Counted from the first letter of the stretch, positions 28,387 to 37,390 are shown. The stretch: 51,454 nucleotides of DNA from Tychonema sp. LEGE 07203 (GCF_015207285.1 NZ_JADEXD010000022.1:1-51454); one strand, 5' to 3'. Notes: generated by a model not told the origin, from the letters alone. Translations and numbers: made by a program.

Positions 28387-31300
28387 ATGTGGCAAATAGC
28401 CAAAGATATCTTTTCTCCAACTCAGTATATGCCGCACGGTCACTGCTATCTGTGGCAAACGCCTTTGGTGTGGCTGCACGTAACCAGCGACTTTTTAATC
28501 GCAATGGCTTACTATTCCATTCCGGCGATGCTGATTTATTTTATCTTCAAGCGGCGCGATATTCCTTTTTTAGGAATATTTCGTTTATTTGGTGCATTTA
28601 TTATTCTTTGCGGTACGGGTCACTTGATAGACATTTGGACGCTGTGGCATTCCGCTTATTGGCTGTCGGGGATTGAAAAAGCAATGACCGCCCTCGTTTC
28701 CTGCTACACTGCCGGATCGATGGTAACGCTACTACCCCAATTTTTATCCTTAAAAACTCCTCAAGAATTAGAAGAAATTAATCTCAAGTTGCAGCGGGAA
28801 ATTGCCGTGCGCGAAGATGTAGAATCAGCTCTGCGCTGCGCCTATGAAGATTTAGAAATTAAAGTGCAAGAGCGTACCGCACAGTTGACAGAAACCAACA
28901 CTTCCTTGGAAATGGAAGCTCGCGAGCGCCAGCAAGCCGAGTTAAAATTGCGCTCAGTTACCGAACGCTTGCAATATTTGTTGGCTACTACTCCGGCAGT
29001 TATTTTTAGCTGCCAGTTAGGGGGAAATTATGACGTAACATTTGTTAGCGAAAATATTGTTTCAATGATGGGCTACGAAGCGCGACAATTTGTGGATGGT
29101 TCCCTGGATTGGCACAGCCTCGTTCACCCCGAAGATCGAGAGATTATAGATACTGCCTTCGCTCAGATATTGCAAAAAGAATTGATTTCCTACGAATACC
29201 GCGAACTGCACAAAGACGGTAATTATCGCTGGATTTATGATGAGGTTAAGTTGGTCAAAGATGCTGCTGGCATACCTGTGGAGTGTGTTGGTTATGCAGT
29301 AGATATTACCGATCGCAAACAGGCAGAAGCAGCTTTGCTACAGCAACTCAAAAGAGAGAGACTGGTGAATTCCATTCAAGAGCGGATTCGCTCTTCTCTT
29401 AGCCTAGAAGAAGTTTTGACAATGGGTGTTGAAGAAGTGCGCCAGTTTTTGTCAACTGACAGGACGGTTATTTACCGTTTCAACCGAGATTGGAGCGGAT
29501 TTGTAGCAGTCGAATCGGTAGCAGCAGGTGTGATGCCGATTAAGGGAACTGATATTAACGATCCTTGTTTTCGCGAAGGCTATATTTCTGTTTACCAGCA
29601 GGGGCGCGTTCGGGCGATGGACGATATTTACACCGCTGGTATTTCCGAGTGCCACATTAATTTACTCGCCCAATTTGAAATTAAAGCTAACCTGGTTGTT
29701 CCTATTTTGCAAGGGGAAAATTTATGGGGCTTGTTAATTGCTCATCACTGCCGCAGTCCAAGACAGTGGAATTCTTCTGAGATAGAATCTCTCAAGCAAA
29801 TTTCTGTGCAGCTAGCAATTGCTATCCAGCAATGCACCCTATTTGAACAAGCCCAAACTGAAATTGCCGATCGCAAATTGGCAGAAGCAGCCCTGCAAAA
29901 AGCTGTCAGAGTGGCTGATGCCGCCAACGTTGCCAAAAGCGAATTCCTTTCTTCTATGAGTCACGAATTGCGTACTCCCCTGAATGCTATTCTCGGATTT
30001 AGTCAGGTGATGGTACGCGATTCATCCCTAAACAACGAACACCAACAACACTTAGGAATTATTAATCGCGCTGGGGAACATTTGCTTTCGCTAATTAATG
30101 ATATTTTGGAAATGTCCAAAATTGAAGCAGGCAGAATTCAGCTTAATGAAAGCAGTTTTAATTTAATTCGCCTGCTAGAAACCTTAGAAGAGATGTTCCG
30201 ACTGAAAGCTAAATCTAAGAGATTGCAGCTCAAGTTTGAAGTGGCCCAGAGCGTGCCTCACTTTGTGAATGGAGATGAGGGTAAATTGCGCCAAGTTTTG
30301 ATTAATCTGTTAGGAAATGCCATTAAGTTTACAGATAGAGGTAGCGTTACCTTGCGGTTAAAAAAACAGGTAGAAGAAAATTTAGGGGCTGAAAATGCAG
30401 AGTTGAACAGCCAACAAACAAAAACCGCCGACAGCGATTCCGAAAAGTCCGCGCCTGCGGATTTTGATTGTGTAAGCGCGAATTCTATTCGCCCGCTATC
30501 TTTACGCCTTCAGTTTGAAATTCAAGATACTGGCCCCGGCATTGCCAAAGAAGAAATGAATAAGTTATTTAAACCATTCGAGCAAACCAAAGCAGGTTAT
30601 AAATCCGAACAGGGCACTGGACTGGGTTTACCAATTAGTCGCAAATTTGTACAAATGATGGGAGGGGATATTGTTGTCCGCAGTACACCTGATTTGGGAA
30701 GTACGTTTTCATTTGAAATTCAACTGAGCCTTGCTGCTCCCACCGAAATTCAAATGCTTAAACCGCACAAAAAAGTTATTGGTTTAGCACCCGATCAACC
30801 AGAATACCGGATTTTGGTGGTTGACGACCGAGCCGATAATTGTCTGGTTATAGATAGATTGTTGTCACCGCTAGGCCTCCTCGTGCGAGAAGCTAGAAAT
30901 GGTCGAGAAGCTATTGCTATATGGGAGGATTGGCAACCGCACCTGATTTGGATGGATATGCAGATGCCTGTCATGAATGGTTATGAAGCAACCAGACAAA
31001 TCAAATCTCATCCTCTCGGAAAAGAAACGGTGATTGTGGCTCTCACTGCTAGCGCTTTTGAAGAGGAAAGACAAAATATTTTAGCTGCGGGATGCGATGG
31101 TTTTCTGCGTAAACCGTTTGAAGCACAAATATTGTTTTCTATAATAGAGAAATATTTGGGAGTTCGCTATATTTACGAGGAACCTGTTGAGACAATTCTA
31201 GAAAACGAAAGCGAATTGAGTGGGGAGGCTAGCAATCGATATGTAGAATTACAACTCGGTAAAATGCCTAGTGAGTGGCTGGATAATATCTATGAAGCTG

Positions 31301-31458
31301 CTCATGAATGCTACGATGATAAAATTCTGCGGTTGATTGAGGAGATGCCTGTAGAGTTTGCTGGTGCTGCAAAAGTTTTAACTAATTTAGCACGTGATTT
31401 CCTGTTTGATGATATTATCGAGTTGGCGAACTCGGCGATTAAGGCGCGCGAGTGTTAA
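28387..31458 (+). CDS. etr1: ETR1-like ethylene-binding / cyanobacteriochrome hybrid histidine kinase
   Basis: 1023 residues. The N-terminus (about 25-125) has three membrane helices that align with the plant ETR1 ethylene-binding domain: D35, Y42, P46, I72, C75 and H79 correspond to ETR1 D25, Y32, P36, I62, C65 and H69, the copper/ethylene site residues (constant offset of 10). Then come a coiled coil (130-185), a PAS domain (about 190-310), and a cyanobacteriochrome-type GAF (about 325-480) with the DXCF motif DPCF at 392-395 (second Cys C394) and canonical bilin Cys C422 in SECHINLL. HisKA H526, a HATPase with GTGLGLPI, and a receiver (D857) follow. The combination of ethylene domain, PAS and bilin GAF is as in Synechocystis Slr1212 (SynEtr1/UirS); the C-terminal receiver is extra as far as I recall. 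The next gene, 36 bp downstream, is a receiver-cyclase, a plausible output partner. Confidence 0.9.
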   Translation: MWQIAKDIFSPTQYMPHGHCYLWQTPLVWLHVTSDFLIAMAYYSIPAMLIYFIFKRRDIPFLGIFRLFGAFIILCGTGHLIDIWTLWHSAYWLSGIEKAMTALVSCYTAGSMVTLLPQFLSLKTPQELEEINLKLQREIAVREDVESALRCAYEDLEIKVQERTAQLTETNTSLEMEARERQQAELKLRSVTERLQYLLATTPAVIFSCQLGGNYDVTFVSENIVSMMGYEARQFVDGSLDWHSLVHPEDREIIDTAFAQILQKELISYEYRELHKDGNYRWIYDEVKLVKDAAGIPVECVGYAVDITDRKQAEAALLQQLKRERLVNSIQERIRSSLSLEEVLTMGVEEVRQFLSTDRTVIYRFNRDWSGFVAVESVAAGVMPIKGTDINDPCFREGYISVYQQGRVRAMDDIYTAGISECHINLLAQFEIKANLVVPILQGENLWGLLIAHHCRSPRQWNSSEIESLKQISVQLAIAIQQCTLFEQAQTEIADRKLAEAALQKAVRVADAANVAKSEFLSSMSHELRTPLNAILGFSQVMVRDSSLNNEHQQHLGIINRAGEHLLSLINDILEMSKIEAGRIQLNESSFNLIRLLETLEEMFRLKAKSKRLQLKFEVAQSVPHFVNGDEGKLRQVLINLLGNAIKFTDRGSVTLRLKKQVEENLGAENAELNSQQTKTADSDSEKSAPADFDCVSANSIRPLSLRLQFEIQDTGPGIAKEEMNKLFKPFEQTKAGYKSEQGTGLGLPISRKFVQMMGGDIVVRSTPDLGSTFSFEIQLSLAAPTEIQMLKPHKKVIGLAPDQPEYRILVVDDRADNCLVIDRLLSPLGLLVREARNGREAIAIWEDWQPHLIWMDMQMPVMNGYEATRQIKSHPLGKETVIVALTASAFEEERQNILAAGCDGFLRKPFEAQILFSIIEKYLGVRYIYEEPVETILENESELSGEASNRYVELQLGKMPSEWLDNIYEAAHECYDDKILRLIEEMPVEFAGAAKVLTNLARDFLFDDIIELANSAIKAREC

Positions 31459-31494
31459 TATATTGGATTTTGAAAAAATACTCTGAGCGATCGC

Positions 31495-32712
31495 ATGAAC
31501 AGCAATCAGTCTCCTACAATTCCAGCAACAATTCTAGTAGTTGACGATCTACCAGATAACGTGCGGCTTTTATCTACAATCCTAACCGAGCAAGGCTATC
31601 AGGTTCGCAAAGCGTTGAACGGAAAAAGAGCTCTGGCGACGGTGCAGGAGTTTCCGCCGGCTCTCATTCTCTTGGACGTAATGATGCCAGAGATGAATGG
31701 ATATGAGGTGTGTACACAGTTGAAAGCTTCACCAAAAACCAGTTTGATTCCAGTGATTTTTTTAAGCGCATTAGATGATGCTTCAGATAAGGTGAAGGCC
31801 TTTGATGTGGGAGGAGTTGATTATATTACTAAACCTTTTCAAGATAAAGAAGTATTGGCACGAGTGGCAAATCAGTTAATAATTCAAAATCAGCAACGAC
31901 TGCTCCAAGAGCAAACTAAGCAACTAGAAGAGTTTGTTGAGCGATTGCAAAACGAAATTAAAGAGCGGCAGGGGGTTGAGTTAGCTTTACGGCTGGCTCA
32001 AAAAAAATCGGATCATTTATTGCTGAATATTTTACCGGCTGCGATTGTTGAAAAGTTGAAAAAAGGCGAGGGTTCTGTTGCCCAGAGGTTTGAGTCAGCA
32101 ACAGTCCTTTTTGCTGATATTGTGGATTTTACGTCTCTTGCTGCCAGAATTTTAGCGCTAGAATTGGTAGATTTACTCAATAAAATTTTTTCAAAGTTTG
32201 ACGAACTAACTGAAAAACATGGTTTGGAAAAAATCAAAACCATTGGGGATGCTTATATGGTGGCGGGGGGGTTGCCTGTGCCGAGGGCAGATCATGCAGG
32301 GGCGATCGCGGATATGGCTTTGGATATGCAGGATGCGATCGCAGATTTTAAAACCGACACGGGCGAACCCTTTAAAATTCGGATTGGCATTAATACAGGC
32401 CCAGTAGTTGCTGGCGTAATTGGCACTAAAAAATTTAGCTATGACTTGTGGGGAGATACTGTTAATGTTGCTTCTCGGATGGAATTGCAGGGATTGCCGG
32501 GATATATTCAAGTGACTGCTGCTGTTTGCGAGCAGTTAAAAGATCGGTATGTGTTTGAGGAAAGAGGCGCGATCGCGGTTAAAGGTAAAGGAGATATTAT
32601 TACCTATTGGCTAAAGGGTAAAAAAGATGATTCGGCGGTTGAAACCGATTTTTGTCAAGCGAAATCCACTCCTAGCGAACCAAGAGAGTACCCAAATACC
32701 CCACTTTTTTAA
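31495..32712 (+). CDS. Response regulator with class III adenylyl cyclase output
   Basis: 405 residues, soluble. The receiver (about 12-130) has D61 as phospho-acceptor and the usual lysine in TKPF. A helical linker (130-175) leads to a class III cyclase (about 195-385). Active-site residues: metal D208 and D252, adenine-selecting K248 and D317, transition-state N324 and R328. The Lys/Asp pair is the adenylyl (class IIIa-like) pattern, not guanylyl (Glu/Cys). It is almost certainly co-transcribed with the ethylene/light kinase, which ends 36 bp upstream, and is the natural acceptor for its phosphoryl group, directly or through that kinase's own receiver. That link is inference. The Shine-Dalgarno is poor. 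Confidence 0.88.
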   Translation: MNSNQSPTIPATILVVDDLPDNVRLLSTILTEQGYQVRKALNGKRALATVQEFPPALILLDVMMPEMNGYEVCTQLKASPKTSLIPVIFLSALDDASDKVKAFDVGGVDYITKPFQDKEVLARVANQLIIQNQQRLLQEQTKQLEEFVERLQNEIKERQGVELALRLAQKKSDHLLLNILPAAIVEKLKKGEGSVAQRFESATVLFADIVDFTSLAARILALELVDLLNKIFSKFDELTEKHGLEKIKTIGDAYMVAGGLPVPRADHAGAIADMALDMQDAIADFKTDTGEPFKIRIGINTGPVVAGVIGTKKFSYDLWGDTVNVASRMELQGLPGYIQVTAAVCEQLKDRYVFEERGAIAVKGKGDIITYWLKGKKDDSAVETDFCQAKSTPSEPREYPNTPLF

Positions 32713-32761
32713 GAAGTCGGGCATCTAACCAAGCAGCTACCGATGAACCTCAAAGTAATCC

Positions 32762-34042
32762 TCAAAAAATAAAAATAATTTGTAGTTGCCAATTTGTATT
32801 TTCTCGGATGATTTCAATGCGATCGATAAATTCGCGAAAATAGAACCTGCGTTCGGATTCTGATAAATCGAGCCAAAATTGGGGGAGAGAAACTGTTTGG
32901 GCTATTTCTCGCAAATTTCCTGGCGGCAGTTGCGCTAATTTGCTTTGCAGTTCGGCAATTTCGGTGCGGATTTTGTAGGCTCTCAATTCGGCTGTTTCTG
33001 TGTCTAAAATGCCGCTTTCTATCAGGGCTGGTAGTTGCTCTATGATTTCTTGTTTCGAGCAGATAGATCCGGCAATTCCTGTTTTAATTCGGTTCGTGTC
33101 CGGCATTTGCAACTGGGCTACGGCATCGGGCAAATCCCGACAAATTCCGGCGATGGTTAATTGCAATACTTTATCGTAGCAAAGGCCGCTGCATTTAGGT
33201 TGAGACAGACAGTTAATCGGTCGCAAATAAAGGTATTCTTTTTGTTTGCGGTAGGATGTGACCTTTGCAACTGTCATGGGCGATCGGCATTCCGCACAAA
33301 TTGCTAAACCTGCGAGGGAACGCGGGGCGCTGGCGCTGCGGGGAGAAAGGCTGCGGTTGCGGCGCAGCAACCGATCTATTTGGGCGGCTTCTTCTCTGGA
33401 AATAATCGGGATGTGGGTGTTAGAAATTACTTGACCGTTTTGATATTCTAAATCGCCTCGGTAGGCGGGATTTGTCAGCCAGCGGCGGCCTGTGCTGACG
33501 GAGATTTTTTTGTTGTATTTCTTGGCTAAATGGCGCACGGAACCGCGCAGGGAGCCGTAGATCAGAAAGTGTTCAAAAAAGTCTTTGACGGCGGGGGAAG
33601 CGGTTTTGTCGATCGTGTATTTGTCTTTGCCGCGCCGGTAGCCGTAGGGGGCTTTTCCGGGTGGGGGAAGGGATTTGATGCGGTTGCGGGCGTGTCCTTT
33701 GCGAATGCTGCGGCTGTGTTGGCTGCGCTGGATTTCTGCGAGGAGTTTGAGTAAGTTTGCTCTGTTTTCGGTTTGTTTTTCGTCTGTGACAATTAGTTGG
33801 ATGCCGAGGTTTTCGAGTTTTTCTAGGTGCGCGCACACTTGCTGTACTGTGTCGCCGAGTTCTTCAAAGCGCTGAATTAACAAGTATTTGACTGGTTCTG
33901 TTTGGCAGTCTTTTAGGAGTTGTTGGAGTTGCTGTCGCCCTCCTAAGTCTTGATAGATGCGATCGACCTCTCGGCCCCAAATTTCGGCTGCTGGCGCTGG
34001 TTCTAGCAGCGGTTCGCTGTAAGAGTAGGCGATGATTTGCAT
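32762..34042 (-). CDS. Serine-recombinase-like (XisF-type) protein with degenerate catalytic domain
   Basis: 426 residues with the build of a large serine recombinase: resolvase-like N-terminal domain (1-105), a Recombinase DNA-binding domain (about 125-225, PPPGKAPYGYRRG...NPAYRGDLEYQNG), a zinc ribbon (C249, C252, C278, C284) and a coiled-coil end. The N-terminal domain lacks the expected YxRVS start (it reads AYSYSEP). The usual DRLxR block reads RFEELGD, so the catalytic Arg residues after the first are Glu and Asp. It could be inactive as a recombinase and act as a DNA-binding protein. It could also be a divergent XisF-like excisionase, but no element ends are visible near it. It is convergent with the cyclase gene. 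Confidence 0.75.
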   Translation of the reverse strand: MQIIAYSYSEPLLEPAPAAEIWGREVDRIYQDLGGRQQLQQLLKDCQTEPVKYLLIQRFEELGDTVQQVCAHLEKLENLGIQLIVTDEKQTENRANLLKLLAEIQRSQHSRSIRKGHARNRIKSLPPPGKAPYGYRRGKDKYTIDKTASPAVKDFFEHFLIYGSLRGSVRHLAKKYNKKISVSTGRRWLTNPAYRGDLEYQNGQVISNTHIPIISREEAAQIDRLLRRNRSLSPRSASAPRSLAGLAICAECRSPMTVAKVTSYRKQKEYLYLRPINCLSQPKCSGLCYDKVLQLTIAGICRDLPDAVAQLQMPDTNRIKTGIAGSICSKQEIIEQLPALIESGILDTETAELRAYKIRTEIAELQSKLAQLPPGNLREIAQTVSLPQFWLDLSESERRFYFREFIDRIEIIRENTNWQLQIIFIF

Positions 34043-34047
34043 CTGTT

Positions 34048-34211
34048 ATATCAATTCCGGTTGCACCGTCAGGTGATTGTTGAGAGTTGAGAGTTGACTG
34101 TTGAGAGTTGAGAGTTGACTGTTGAGAGTTGACGGGCAGCTCGAAAAACTGAATGGTTGAGTGTTAACTGTTGACTCGATTTTATGATTCCGATGCAACC
34201 GGAAACGATGT
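34048..34211 (+). repeat. Heptamer element of the ATATCA family between two minus-strand genes
   Basis: The left end ATATCAATTCCGGTTGCACC starts 5 bp before the recombinase-like ATG (on the complementary strand). Inside are TTGAGAG/TTGACTG units. The right end ACCGGAAACGATGT reaches the stop codon of the VOC gene (34211). It therefore fills the whole gap and must hold the recombinase-like gene's ribosome-binding and promoter region or displace it. Confidence 0.75.
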
Positions 34212-34570
34212 TACTCGCTGAGTTCGATGATGTTACCGTCGGGATCTCGGGTAAATAATGCCGATCGACCTGACGCGCTCATTTGTACCGGACAATTGCT
34301 GGCTGTTAATTGTTGTTTTGCCTGCTCTAAGTTTGCCACAGAAAACGCTAAATGTCGGTTGCGCCCCAATTTTTCACAGTCTACAGCATCTGGTATAATT
34401 GTTGCTGCTAAAATTAGGTGGAGTTGGAAGTTGCCTATTTGATACCAGATTCCGGGAAATTTTAATTTTCTGTCTACTTTTGGCAGGCCTAAAACTTTGC
34501 TGTAAAAGTGTTCGGATTTTTCGAGGTTGGAAACGAGTATGGCACTGTGAAGGGCTTGAGTAATTTGCAT
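34211..34570 (-). CDS. VOC (glyoxalase/dioxygenase fold) family protein
   Basis: 119 residues, the size of a single VOC module built from two beta-alpha-beta-beta-beta units. Signs: HSAILVSNLEKSEHFYSKVL at 8-27 (opening strand and helix), GRNRHLAFSVANLEQAK at about 69-85 (start of the second unit), and FTRDPDGNIIELSE at the C-terminus (106-119; the metal-site Glu E117 lies here). Such proteins are small metal-dependent enzymes (glyoxalase I, dioxygenase, fosfomycin-resistance type) or binding proteins. The substrate cannot be inferred. Confidence 0.85.
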   Translation of the reverse strand: MQITQALHSAILVSNLEKSEHFYSKVLGLPKVDRKLKFPGIWYQIGNFQLHLILAATIIPDAVDCEKLGRNRHLAFSVANLEQAKQQLTASNCPVQMSASGRSALFTRDPDGNIIELSE

Positions 34571-34663
34571 TTTTTATTTTAACCTTTTATTTTAACCGCT
34601 GATGCAGGCAGATGAGCGCTGATGAACGCTGATTTGTTGATGTTGTTTTAGTTTTTGATATGA

Positions 34664-34780
34664 TATAGCCTTTCGAGCGTAACATGAGGTACTCTCGCGG
34701 GTATCGGGTATCGGGCATCGGGCATCGGGCATCGGGCCTCGGGCATCGGGCATACCTCACCAAGCTTGAGAACCGCTATA
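34664..34780 (+). repeat. TATAGC...GCTATA miniature element with GGGCATC array
   Basis: Ends TATAGC (34664-34669) and GCTATA (34775-34780). The inner arms CGAGCGTAACATGAGGTA and ATACCTCACCAAGCTTGAG pair. The centre is about eight tandem GGGCATC/GGGTATC heptamers. It lies 22 bp beyond the end (3' side) of the minus-strand kinase gene. Confidence 0.85.
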
Positions 34781-34802
34781 AACTGGGGTATTTGTAAATT
34801 GT

Positions 34803-36218
34803 TTAAGTTTGCTTAACTGGCAGTTCAATGATAAACTCGGTTCCCTTCCCCGGTTCCGATTCGCACCCGAGCGTTCCTCGGTGATTTTCTACTAAGATTT
34901 TGTAGACAATAGACAATCCTAAACCGGTACCTTTACCGATCGCCTTTGTGGTAAAAAACTGCTCGAACATTCGTTCTTTTACCTCTGCTGTCATTCCCGA
35001 ACCCGTGTCAGCTATCCGCACTTTCACGCGATCGCCCTCTGCTACTTCTGTGCGGATAGAAATTTTTAACGCACGATGGGGCTGATTTTGTGCTGCCTCG
35101 TCCAAAGCATCGATCGCATTGCTAATTAGATTCATAAATACTTGATTTATCTGTCCGGCATAACACTCTACACCAGGCAATTTTTCATAATTTTTAACTA
35201 TTTCAATTTCGGGACGGTCTGTTTTAGAATTCAGACGGTTTCGCAAAATTAAGATGGTGCTGTCGATGCTGTCGTGCAAGTCGCACTGTGTCATTTTACT
35301 GTTATCTGTTCTCGAAAAAGTGCCCATAGATTTGACAATTTCGCGAATGCGTTCGGCACCCATTTGCATGGAAGACATAACTTTGGGCAAGTCGTCAACT
35401 AGAAAATCAAGTTCGATCTCTTCGCTTTGCTCTTTAATTTCGGTACGGGGATTGGGATAGTATTGTTGATAGAGACGCAACAGGTGCAGCAAATCTTGAG
35501 TATAAATTTCGGCATGGCTCAAGTTGCCGTAAATAAAACTAACTGGGTTATTAATTTCGTGGACGATGCTGGCCATGAGAGCTCCTAGCGAAGACATTTT
35601 TTCGCTGTGCATCAGTTGGGCTTGAGTTTGTTTGAGCTCGCGAAGTGCGCGATCGATCTCGGCGGCTTGAGCTTGGGCTTTTGAGGTAGCAGCACAGCTT
35701 TCTTGATACAGTTCAACCTGTTTGAGGTCGATTTCAAATTGTTCGATTTCGCTTTCTTGCTGGTACTGACTCACCACGGCATCGAAGGCTGATAGCAATT
35801 CGCCGCCCGCTGCTGCGACAATGTACAGCAGGTGGGGATTGTCGGGCCTGAGTTGGGCATCGGGCAGTTGCGCTAATGTTTTTGTTCGATCGATATATTC
35901 GCGCACTTGCTTGTCTAGGTACAGCGGCGCATCAAAATACATTGCTTTGACGGTGGGTGAAGGGCGACTCAACAATTGGCTGCTGTCACTATTAATTAAG
36001 TCGCGGTGGGATTTTTCCATAAGATCGATCGTCTCTAACAAATTTTCCCGCAGTTTTGCTCTTTCTGCGGCATTCTGGGAGCAAACTAACCTCATGCAAA
36101 AAAAAGCCGATCGCTGGGAAAGCATTCGCTGGCGGCCGCTGATGTTAATTACCGCAGCACTAACTTTTCTGGCTGTCGTAATTTCTTCCAGATTAAAGTA
36201 ATTGCTCAGCACCGCCAT
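34803..36218 (-). CDS. Soluble histidine kinase with PilJ-type N-terminal sensor
   Basis: 471 residues from the ATG at 36218. I chose it over longer frames because GGAGGT (36231-36226) stands 7 bp upstream; the longer frame would begin with TTG and has no such site. N-terminal domain (about 12-160): the ISGRQRMLSQR motif of the type IV pili methyl-accepting (PilJ-N) family, which senses small ligands in nitrate- and pilus-related proteins. A coiled coil (170-210) leads to HisKA with H220 (SIVHEINNP). The HATPase follows: N box ISNAIDALD, ADTGSGM, GTGLGLSI. No membrane segment is visible, so the sensor is probably cytoplasmic. No response regulator is adjacent on this strand. Confidence 0.87.
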   Translation of the reverse strand: MAVLSNYFNLEEITTARKVSAAVINISGRQRMLSQRSAFFCMRLVCSQNAAERAKLRENLLETIDLMEKSHRDLINSDSSQLLSRPSPTVKAMYFDAPLYLDKQVREYIDRTKTLAQLPDAQLRPDNPHLLYIVAAAGGELLSAFDAVVSQYQQESEIEQFEIDLKQVELYQESCAATSKAQAQAAEIDRALRELKQTQAQLMHSEKMSSLGALMASIVHEINNPVSFIYGNLSHAEIYTQDLLHLLRLYQQYYPNPRTEIKEQSEEIELDFLVDDLPKVMSSMQMGAERIREIVKSMGTFSRTDNSKMTQCDLHDSIDSTILILRNRLNSKTDRPEIEIVKNYEKLPGVECYAGQINQVFMNLISNAIDALDEAAQNQPHRALKISIRTEVAEGDRVKVRIADTGSGMTAEVKERMFEQFFTTKAIGKGTGLGLSIVYKILVENHRGTLGCESEPGKGTEFIIELPVKQT

Positions 36219-36403
36219 TCGCAATACCTCCGACTCAACTAAATGTCTGTAGCTCGTGCTGACACAAGATTTTAGCGCCATAAAAAAACTTTTGTACAAT
36301 ACTATCAATATATTCTGTATTTCCTATTTCATTAGTATCCTAAATTACATTTTTTTGGTGGCTTATCATAGTTTAAAAAATTAGACTGGTTGCACAGTTT
36401 TTC

Positions 36404-37231
36404 TTAATTATTCAAAAATTTGCCAATCAATTTCGCCATGACTTGAGGTTGAGTTTGCGGCAACCCGTGATTGGCATTGGGAATAATTGCTAATTCTGCC
36501 CCAGGTATCTCGTTGGCGTAGGTTTGACAGTGCCATAGAGGAATTGTTTCGTCGCTACCGGCTGCGATGACTAAGGTAGGAATTTGTAATTTGTGAATTT
36601 CTTTTTCTACTGTATCAACTGCGTCTTCCGGCCGCATCCGGCTCATTAAAAATGACCGGGCTACTGGTTGAGACATTAACTCGCGCCGCCACCCGGAAAT
36701 TTCCTGCAATTGGTCACTTTTTCCCGCTAACCTAGCAAAAGGTTTGGCCAACTGCAAGGCCCAATCAACTACTGGGGTTTGCCACAGCAGCGGCCGCAAA
36801 GCATCGTATTGACCGCAAAAACTGTCGTCCCGAATTCCGGCCGGTGCTGCTAATATTAAACTGCTGACTGAATTAGGATATTTTAGGGCATAGGCAGATG
36901 CTACCCAACCGCCAAAAGAATGCCCGATGATGCTGCAGGGTTCGATGTTTAGTTGTTCTATAACTTGTCGCACAAAGGCAACTTCTACGGCTACGCCGTA
37001 CTGGATTTGTGGTTTGCTGGATTCTCCAAAACCTAACATATCTAAACTGATGCACCGAAACTGAGATTGCAATATTTCAATTAATGGCAGCCAGCAAGTC
37101 TTTTCTCCGAAGAAACCGTGCAGCAGCAATAAGGGTGGGCCGCTGCCGATGTCGAGGTAGGCGGCTGTTTGGCTGCTGCTATTGACAAATGTGGTTAAGG
37201 TGTGCTTGTGTGCTATTGCTATTGACTGCAC
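36404..37231 (-). CDS. Alpha/beta hydrolase
   Basis: 275 residues with a canonical alpha/beta hydrolase core. The oxyanion block LLLHGFFG is at 35-42, the nucleophile elbow GHSFGG at 103-108 (S105), the acid D227 in AGSDETIP, and His H255 in NANHGLP. A cap domain of about 70 residues sits between strands 6 and 7. There is no signal peptide. The closest general types are meta-cleavage-type hydrolases and haloperoxidase-like esterases, but no substrate can be deduced. It is oriented in line with the kinase at 34.8 kb, with a 185-bp AT-rich gap between them. Confidence 0.85.
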   Translation of the reverse strand: MQSIAIAHKHTLTTFVNSSSQTAAYLDIGSGPPLLLLHGFFGEKTCWLPLIEILQSQFRCISLDMLGFGESSKPQIQYGVAVEVAFVRQVIEQLNIEPCSIIGHSFGGWVASAYALKYPNSVSSLILAAPAGIRDDSFCGQYDALRPLLWQTPVVDWALQLAKPFARLAGKSDQLQEISGWRRELMSQPVARSFLMSRMRPEDAVDTVEKEIHKLQIPTLVIAAGSDETIPLWHCQTYANEIPGAELAIIPNANHGLPQTQPQVMAKLIGKFLNN

Positions 37232-37390
37232 GGGCGATCGACTCCTGCATATTTAAAAAGGATTTGTAAACAATTGTAACAAAAAAGCCTCCCAAAGGTT
37301 AAACTTCATTGCGGAGTAGGCAATTAGATGTAGACCGTGATACTGTCTAATATTATTGAAAATACTGCAAAATCAAAGCAGGAGAACACT

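Noticed and set aside
33530..33836. Several frames opposite the recombinase-like gene
   Set aside because: All are shadows of the 426-codon gene, which has clear DNA-binding and zinc-ribbon motifs.
36219..36308. Longer N-terminus for the PilJ-type kinase
   Set aside because: The extension starts with TTG without a Shine-Dalgarno, while the ATG at 36218 has GGAGGT at ideal distance.
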